Shown here: piece by piece, positions 63,101 to 64,000 of the stretch
Layout: each line of letters opens with the position of its first letter
Position numbering within the stretch: position 1 is the stretch's first letter
Assembly (NCBI RefSeq): GCF_037038585.1
Contig: NC_092520.1
Span: 7,704,501-7,768,500, forward strand
Source: Patagioenas fasciata
Taxonomy: Eukaryota; Chordata; Aves; Columbiformes; Columbidae
Reading direction: 5' to 3'
Length of the DNA: 64,000 nucleotides
The notes under the pieces: model-generated
What the model was told of the DNA's origin: nothing
Databases searched by the model: none
Seen by the model: only the letters and a program-made list of their open reading frames with translations
Program-made: the position numbers and the translations under genes

Positions 63101-63982
63101 CTCTGCACACCCAGATAAAATGTGTACATTGATTTCCTTCGTTTAAATATTTTGTGCATTAAAAGTTCACACAGTCAACAACCTTCATTTCGTTACATGC
63201 TGTCAACTGAAATTAAAATACCAACTGTACTAGTAGAGTGTGATCAGAATAGGTGGAGTTGCCTCTTCATTTTATATATCTGTGCAATGTTTTTTGGACA
63301 CTTGCCTACTTGTTACTCTTCCAATGTTAAGATTATTTCAGAAAACCATAAATTATCGAAACACACACAGTTAATTTGGATTGTAGTCACAGTTAGTAAG
63401 TACGCTCTCTGTTCTTTGAGCATCTTTAAAGTAAATACTTTCTCATCTTCTGACATTGGACTCTTGATATTGGATTCTTGTAGGGCAAACCAGTGAGCCA
63501 CCAAAAGCAAATACATATGTATTTTTATAAGCTTGAAATACTTTAGATATGTATTCATTATGATTTGGGCTTTTTTGTTTTACATTTTCTTACTTTGTTG
63601 TCATTGTGAATCCATTCCATGTTAAATTGACGTCACGCTGGTTAGACTAGTAAAGTGAAATCTTTCTATAGTAAATACCTCCTTTATCAAGAGGCACAAT
63701 AAGTTTTATCCTTCTTGTATGGTGTAGCATCACAGGTTAAATTTAGTATTTTAGCCATTGTGTTGAACTCAGTGTCTATTTAATTGAATGTGAAGTTATT
63801 CATGGGAGGCCCGTGATTCAAATCACTTATTTTACGTTTCTCATTCCAAGGCTTTGATGAACTCGGTGGTCTCCTAAAACCAACAGTGGCCTCTCAAAAC
63901 CAGAGTCTTCCAGTTGCCAAAGTACCACCTAACAAACTAGTGTCAGATGATCTGGATTCATCTTTAGCCAATCTTGTAGGCA
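5973..63982 (+). CDS. PICALM: PICALM (clathrin assembly lymphoid myeloid leukaemia protein), 5' fifteen coding exons, 3' end outside window
   Basis: This is a clathrin-coated-vesicle assembly adaptor. Its N-terminal ANTH domain binds PtdIns(4,5)P2 and sorts R-SNAREs (VAMP2/3/8), and its disordered tail recruits clathrin and AP-2 at the plasma membrane. The join is 5973-6102, 36752-36894, 39589-39664, 40891-40993, 43105-43198, 43709-43820, 45151-45257, 47115-47156, 47874-47959, 49170-49293, 49637-49773, 52637-52737, 57595-57744, 62798-62905, 63851-63982. It gives 1645 nt, or 548 codons plus one base, with no stop and all junctions GT/AG. The translation is nearly identical to vertebrate PICALM as I know it. 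The start is the first ATG in the leader and has G at -3. The lipid-binding residues known for the family (K28, K38, K40, H41) are all present. Human PICALM is about 652 residues, so roughly 100 residues lie downstream. The paralogue SNAP91/AP180 fits the tail less well. The in-frame cassette candidates at 59209 and 59646 are not included in this join. Confidence 0.97.
6288..6329 (+). repeat. CR1 LINE 3' tail fragment
   Basis: Ends ggtcccttccaatccctgac followed by attctgtgatct, the hallmark CR1 3' end. It is a very short relic about 190 bp downstream of exon 1 and inside the CpG-island shoulder. Confidence 0.7.
15727..15934 (+). repeat. CR1 LINE 3' end, sense orientation
   Basis: Contains the typical CR1 3' sequence running from ttggatgttaggaaaaaatt through ggcattggaacaggctgccc, to gtctcttccaacc and the terminal attcgatgatct. 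It is 5'-truncated. It is one of the few copies in the same orientation as PICALM. Confidence 0.9.
19125..19188 (+). repeat. CR1 LINE 3' tail fragment, sense orientation
   Basis: Reads gactcaatgattcttgtgag then cccttcaacttgggacattc tatgattctgtgatct, the CR1 terminus with the repeated attctatg-type unit. Confidence 0.8.
21838..21900. repeat. A/C-rich low-complexity tract
   Basis: About 60 bases made almost only of A and C with long A runs. No coding potential despite being open in one frame (lysine-rich artefact). Confidence 0.8.
27811..27882. repeat. Two-copy 36-bp tandem duplication
   Basis: Units 27811-27846 and 27847-27882 both begin atatgtgtt and share tagcttcagttataaat. They match at about 32 of 36 positions. 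This is a local duplication inside intron 1 with no coding content. Confidence 0.85.
29560..29654 (-). repeat. CR1 LINE fragment, antisense
   Basis: Starts agaatcatggagtcattta and continues ggctggaaaagacatttaag to cctggcactgcc and accactaaacca. It parallels the start of the neighbouring copy at 29740. The sequence 29655-29739 between them is unassigned. Confidence 0.7.
29740..29991 (-). repeat. Host CR1 LINE, 3' part, interrupted by a younger CR1
   Basis: Runs from cacaatcatagaatttttta (the inverted CR1 tail) through caggtccaaacactaacctg and cagcctgttccaatgcc to cttgaggccatttt, then breaks abruptly. The expected continuation of this CR1 type resumes at about 30413. Confidence 0.85.
29992..30412 (-). 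repeat. CR1 LINE inserted into another CR1, antisense
   Basis: A new CR1 tail (cacagaatcacagagtgtc) starts directly after the host break. It runs through cagtccccctgccggagcag to a segment whose minus strand encodes the reverse-transcriptase C-terminal region ([19 protein letters not shown]). It stops near catctttgtg, where the host-type sequence resumes. It is about 420 bp and 5'-truncated. Confidence 0.8.
30413..30924 (-). repeat. Host CR1 LINE, 5'-ward part after the nested insertion
   Basis: Resumes with cttataacttgctacgtgga and agaagagaccaacaccctct. It contains a second copy of the [19 protein letters not shown] region on the minus strand, then the RT-domain 3' half up to ggcacttggactcattgaac. 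It completes the element that begins at 29740. A 12-bp inverted repeat (30910-30921 with 30960-30971) lies at its 5' break. Confidence 0.8.
31148..31172. repeat. A-rich (AAAC)n low-complexity tract
   Basis: Short runs of aaac units followed by poly-A and cccc. Similar tracts occur at 21838-21900 and 31545-31567. Confidence 0.7.
32574..32965 (-). repeat. Diverged CR1-like LINE, antisense
   Basis: Begins tacataaaatcgtaaatttc and tttgggttggaatggacctc, matching a decayed CR1 tail. CR1-like phrases recur up to ctttctctggccagtctcc. It contains an internal duplicated 18-mer at 32641-32676. The far end is uncertain. Confidence 0.55.
32641..32676. repeat. 18-bp tandem duplication
   Basis: Units 32641-32658 and 32659-32676 (ttaaaacatctggttg plus two bases) match at 17 of 18 positions and lie within the decayed CR1 copy. 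Confidence 0.85.
33212..33642 (-). repeat. CR1 LINE of a different subfamily, antisense
   Basis: Begins catgtcatagaatcatagga and ggtcctgagttggaagggac, followed by ccaactcctgtccctgcaca. It runs through ggggagcctgttccagtgtc to ccaaacccttcacc. Its diagnostic wording differs from the copies at 29740 and 60407, indicating a separate subfamily. Confidence 0.85.
36752..36894 (+). CDS. PICALM: PICALM exon 2 (residues 44-91)
   Basis: The acceptor is tgtattgcag and the donor is GAG|gtaata. The exon encodes the ANTH segment [15 protein letters not shown] through MVYGNE. It is 143 nt, taking phase 1 to phase 0. The reading frame runs on past the donor for about 40 codons, which is intronic read-through and not part of the gene. 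Confidence 0.97.
36895..39588 (+). other. PICALM: PICALM intron 2; CR1 copy plus unassigned sequence
   Basis: Includes the CR1 copy at 38174-38764 and a short TA-rich tract (37697-37725). The rest shows no recognisable feature. Confidence 0.75.
38174..38764 (-). repeat. CR1 LINE, about 590 bp, antisense
   Basis: Begins cacagaatcacagaatcgac and gggttggaaaagacctcaga. The minus strand encodes an open 82-codon stretch of the reverse-transcriptase C-terminus, including [18 protein letters not shown] and [18 protein letters not shown]. It is 5'-truncated near gaccacgctattttgg. Confidence 0.92.
39589..39664 (+). CDS. PICALM: PICALM exon 3 (residues 92-116)
   Basis: The acceptor is ttcttctag and the donor is CAAG|gtaagg. 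It encodes the ANTH segment [18 protein letters not shown] to SGLQ. It is 76 nt, phase 0 to 1. Confidence 0.97.
39665..43104 (+). other. PICALM: PICALM introns 3 and 4 around exon 4, no feature recognised
   Basis: Intron 3 (39665-40890) and intron 4 (40994-43104) contain no repeat or RNA gene that I recognise. Open frames near 42204-42652 on both strands match no known family. Confidence 0.6.
40891..40993 (+). CDS. PICALM: PICALM exon 4 (residues 117-150)
   Basis: The acceptor is tattttttag and the donor is AGAGG|gtaaga. It encodes ANTH residues [18 protein letters not shown] to FTKVKR. It is 103 nt, phase 1 to 2. The frame-preserving donor is the GT at 40994. Confidence 0.96.
43105..43198 (+). 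CDS. PICALM: PICALM exon 5 (residues 151-182)
   Basis: The acceptor is gcacaacag and the donor is AAT|gtaagt. It encodes [18 protein letters not shown] to LLDFN. It is 94 nt, phase 2 to 0. It has S in MRTMS, where I recall N in human. The open frame extends well into the intron on both sides, so a naive ORF call of 135 codons overstates this exon. Confidence 0.97.
43709..43820 (+). CDS. PICALM: PICALM exon 6 (residues 183-219)
   Basis: The acceptor is tcttcctag and the donor is CTGG|gtaaat. It encodes the ANTH helix [18 protein letters not shown] to EGIINLL. It is 112 nt, phase 0 to 1. The preceding intron is only 510 bp. Confidence 0.97.
43821..45150 (+). other. PICALM: PICALM intron 6, nothing recognised
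   Basis: AT-rich intron of 1.3 kb with poly-T runs near 44046 and 44102. The short open frames at 44640-44852 on both strands are not supported by splice context. Confidence 0.6.
45151..45257 (+). CDS. PICALM: PICALM exon 7 (residues 220-255)
   Basis: The acceptor is ctgtttatag and the donor is GCAGAG|gtaagc. It encodes [18 protein letters not shown] to ISEFLKVAE. It is 107 nt, phase 1 to 0. This is the C-terminal ANTH helix region that, with the next exons, forms the R-SNARE (VAMP) binding surface known in CALM. Confidence 0.97.
45258..47114 (+). other. PICALM: PICALM intron 7, hosts a solo LTR
   Basis: Apart from the LTR at 46210-46861, the stretches 45258-46204 and 46867-47114 show nothing I can name. 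Confidence 0.7.
46210..46861 (-). mobile_element. Solo LTR of an endogenous retrovirus, antisense to PICALM
   Basis: On the minus strand the element starts TGTCCTGG and ends CCCTCGACA, the canonical TG...CA ends. It is flanked by a perfect 5-bp duplication GCTTG (46205-46209 and 46862-46866). Reading along the minus strand, a CCAAT box (46661-46665), an ATTCACGTGAAT palindrome (46634-46645) and a TATA box (ATATAAAA, 46621-46628) occur in U3-like order. A G-rich tract lies near its 3' end (plus strand 46262-46320 is C-rich). No internal retroviral genes are present, so this is a recombination remnant. The family is not identified. Confidence 0.88.
47115..47156 (+). CDS. PICALM: PICALM exon 8 (residues 256-269, 42-nt micro-exon)
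   Basis: The acceptor is tttattacag and the donor is TCACAG|gtagat. It encodes [14 protein letters not shown]. It is 42 nt, phase 0 to 0, and so could be skipped without a frameshift. It connects two ANTH helices and is too short to be found by ORF length. Confidence 0.96.
47157..49169 (+). other. PICALM: PICALM introns 8 and 9, nothing recognised
   Basis: Intron 8 (47157-47873) and intron 9 (47960-49169) show no repeat family, RNA gene or additional exon that I can support. Confidence 0.6.
47874..47959 (+). CDS. PICALM: PICALM exon 9 (residues 270-297)
   Basis: The acceptor is gttttttgcag and the donor is GCAAGCAG|gtgctt. It encodes [18 protein letters not shown] to KDSTAAS. It is 86 nt, phase 0 to 2. 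It ends the ANTH domain. Confidence 0.97.
49170..49293 (+). CDS. PICALM: PICALM exon 10 (residues 298-339)
   Basis: The acceptor is ttactttag and the donor is TTAAAG|gtagga. It encodes [18 protein letters not shown] followed by the highly charged [18 protein letters not shown], a likely helix or short coiled coil linking the ANTH domain to the tail. It is 124 nt, phase 2 to 0. Confidence 0.97.
49637..49773 (+). CDS. PICALM: PICALM exon 11 (residues 340-384)
   Basis: The acceptor is ttcccaacag and the donor is TCAAACAG|gtgcgc. It completes the charged helix ([14 protein letters not shown]) and enters the Ser/Thr/Ala-rich disordered tail. It contains the adaptor-type motif DIFSTP. It is 137 nt, phase 0 to 2. 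Confidence 0.97.
49774..52636 (+). other. PICALM: PICALM intron 11, hosts a CR1 copy
   Basis: The CR1 copy occupies 50826-51700. Flanks 49774-50825 and 51701-52636 have no recognised feature. Confidence 0.7.
50826..51700 (-). repeat. CR1 LINE, about 875 bp, antisense (longest single copy)
   Basis: Begins catagaatggtttgggttgg and aaggaaccttaaagatcatc. It contains cagcctgttccagtgcctca, and the minus strand encodes decayed reverse-transcriptase C-terminal sequence ([18 protein letters not shown]) and an upstream [19 protein letters not shown] segment. It is 5'-truncated with several frame breaks. Confidence 0.92.
52637..52737 (+). CDS. PICALM: PICALM exon 12 (residues 385-418)
   Basis: The acceptor is atctttgtag and the donor is TGGGGAG|gtaaga. 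It encodes [16 protein letters not shown] to STWG. LLDLQ resembles a clathrin box. I recall two glutamines after LLDL in human; here there is one. It is 101 nt, phase 2 to 1. Confidence 0.96.
54519..54677 (+). repeat. MIR-like SINE relic
   Basis: Reads gtgaggtagataagaagtac then cattttacagatgggaaatc, gacttgtctgaagccaaacg and ggtggcagagccaagagtgg, up to gtgctctgtaaccactgcac. This is the order and wording of the 3' half of the ancient MIR SINE. It is a diverged amniote-age fossil. Confidence 0.75.
54960..55119 (-). repeat. CR1 LINE 3' fragment, antisense
   Basis: Begins cagaatcccagaatgtcagg and aattggaagggacctcgaaa, ends acaacccccctgggcagcc. About 160 bp. It is the same subfamily as the copies at 29992 and 60407. 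Confidence 0.9.
57595..57744 (+). CDS. PICALM: PICALM exon 13 (residues 419-468)
   Basis: The acceptor is ggaattgaacag and the donor is GTTG|gtaacg. It begins with the AP-2 appendage-type motif DPF, has NLNPF (an EH-domain ligand motif), and ends RTPTHEMFV. It is 150 nt, phase 1 to 1, so skipping keeps the frame. It reads directly in frame into the exon at 62798 in the standard product. Confidence 0.96.
59209..59292 (+). CDS. PICALM: Probable PICALM cassette exon A (28 codons, two NPF motifs)
   Basis: The segment is 84 nt, flanked by the pyrimidine-rich acceptor ctggttctttag and the donor TTCAG|gtataa. With the G left by exon 13 it reads [16 protein letters not shown] and on to LYPYTSG without a stop, phase 1 to 1. 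The two NPF tripeptides (YNPF, LNPF) are EH-domain ligands, as is the NPF of exon 13. The sequence composition matches the flanking tail. This exon is not part of the standard mammalian protein as I remember it. No transcript evidence is available here, so expression is inferred. Confidence 0.72.
59646..59726 (+). CDS. PICALM: Probable PICALM cassette exon B (27 codons)
   Basis: The segment is 81 nt, preceded by a long pyrimidine tract (about 59575-59630) and acceptor ccttatcag, and ends at donor TCGGAG|gtaggt. With the preceding G it reads [18 protein letters not shown] and on to AGLFG. It is open, phase 1 to 1, and would splice in frame both from exon 13 or cassette A and into the exon at 62798. 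A second GT at 59731 would shift the frame. Expression is inferred from splice signals and phase only. Confidence 0.7.
60198..60298. repeat. Pair of inverted CR1 tails
   Basis: An antisense tail (ggaatcacagaatcac, 60198-60213) and a sense tail (cccttccaactcaagacatt ctgtaata, about 60271-60298) face each other across about 55 bp. This looks like two truncated relics, or one rearranged copy. Confidence 0.6.
60407..61060 (-). repeat. CR1 LINE, about 650 bp, antisense
   Basis: Begins gaatcacagaatgtcaggga and ttggaaggaaccttgaaaga. The minus strand carries a long open stretch of the reverse-transcriptase C-terminus, including [17 protein letters not shown] and [19 protein letters not shown], followed by a serine-rich 3' region. 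The intact frame suggests a younger copy. It lies between cassette candidate B and the next constitutive exon. Confidence 0.92.
61541..61615 (+). CDS. Weak candidate PICALM cassette exon C (25 codons)
   Basis: After acceptor taaattctcag the segment reads, with a preceding [16 protein letters not shown] and on to NFCGVHG. It is open, 75 nt, phase 1 to 1. The donor CATG|gtcaag is poor, and the frame stops three codons later. It is listed because it shares phase and hydrophilic composition with its neighbours. It could equally be chance. Confidence 0.25.
62798..62905 (+). CDS. PICALM: PICALM exon, constitutive 14th (residues 469-504)
   Basis: The acceptor is ttctcccacag and the donor is TGGTG|gtaaga. 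It encodes [18 protein letters not shown] followed by DFESVFGNK and ending LDSG. FESVFG is a tail motif of the kind that contacts AP-2. It is 108 nt, phase 1 to 1. Confidence 0.97.
62906..63850 (+). other. PICALM: PICALM intron before the last exon in the window, nothing recognised
   Basis: A 945-bp AT-rich intron. The 124-codon open frame at 63122-63496 has no exon signals or recognisable product. Confidence 0.6.
63851..63982 (+). CDS. PICALM: PICALM exon, constitutive 15th (residues 505-548), last in window
   Basis: The acceptor is tcattccaag and the donor is GTAGGCA|gtaagt. It encodes [18 protein letters not shown] through [12 protein letters not shown]. It is 132 nt, phase 1 to 1. The split codon at the end (A plus two bases from the next exon) must be completed beyond the window. 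Confidence 0.97.
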
Positions 63983-64000
63983 GTAAGTATTGAACCACTG

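Noticed and set aside
1..64000. CRISPR array, operon, tRNA, rRNA or prokaryotic defence system
   Set aside because: No regularly spaced identical repeats, no clustered co-directional ORFs, no cloverleaf seen; the window is spliced vertebrate DNA.

Overview
The window is vertebrate, almost certainly avian, genomic DNA. It holds one recognisable protein-coding gene on the + strand: the 5' part of PICALM (CALM), the phosphatidylinositol-binding clathrin assembly protein. I located fifteen coding exons between 5973 and 63982. They join in a single reading frame with consistent splice phases and GT/AG junctions, giving 548 complete codons. The last exon ends in phase 1 at a clear donor 18 bases before the window edge, so the C-terminal exons lie beyond it. 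The assignment to a bird rests on at least ten CR1 LINE copies, a solo ERV LTR, a MIR-like SINE relic and compact introns. Turtles and crocodilians also carry CR1, so the species cannot be named.

Layout. Positions 1 to about 5300 are upstream intergenic DNA with no recognised gene; they contain a 188-bp palindromic hAT-type MITE. From about 5380 to 6260 there is a CpG island with three CACGTG boxes, GC boxes, a G-rich 5' leader and exon 1. Intron 1 (6103-36751, 30.6 kb) carries several CR1 copies, including one inserted inside another. Exons 2 to 9 (36752-47959) and the start of exon 10 encode the ANTH domain, which binds PtdIns(4,5)P2 and R-SNAREs. Exons 10 to 13 and the last two exons encode the disordered tail with clathrin, AP-2 and EH-domain ligand motifs. 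Intron 7 contains a 652-bp antisense solo LTR with a perfect 5-bp target duplication. Introns 11 and 12 and the region before the penultimate exon contain further CR1 copies and one MIR-like SINE.

The main point to check is between exon 13 and the penultimate exon. Two extra open segments (59209-59292, 84 nt, and 59646-59726, 81 nt) have good splice sites and exactly the phase 1-1 symmetry of their neighbours. The first would add two NPF motifs. I call them probable cassette exons. Two weaker candidates lie further downstream. I see no operon-like or defence system, no CRISPR array, no tRNA or rRNA gene and no second protein-coding gene.
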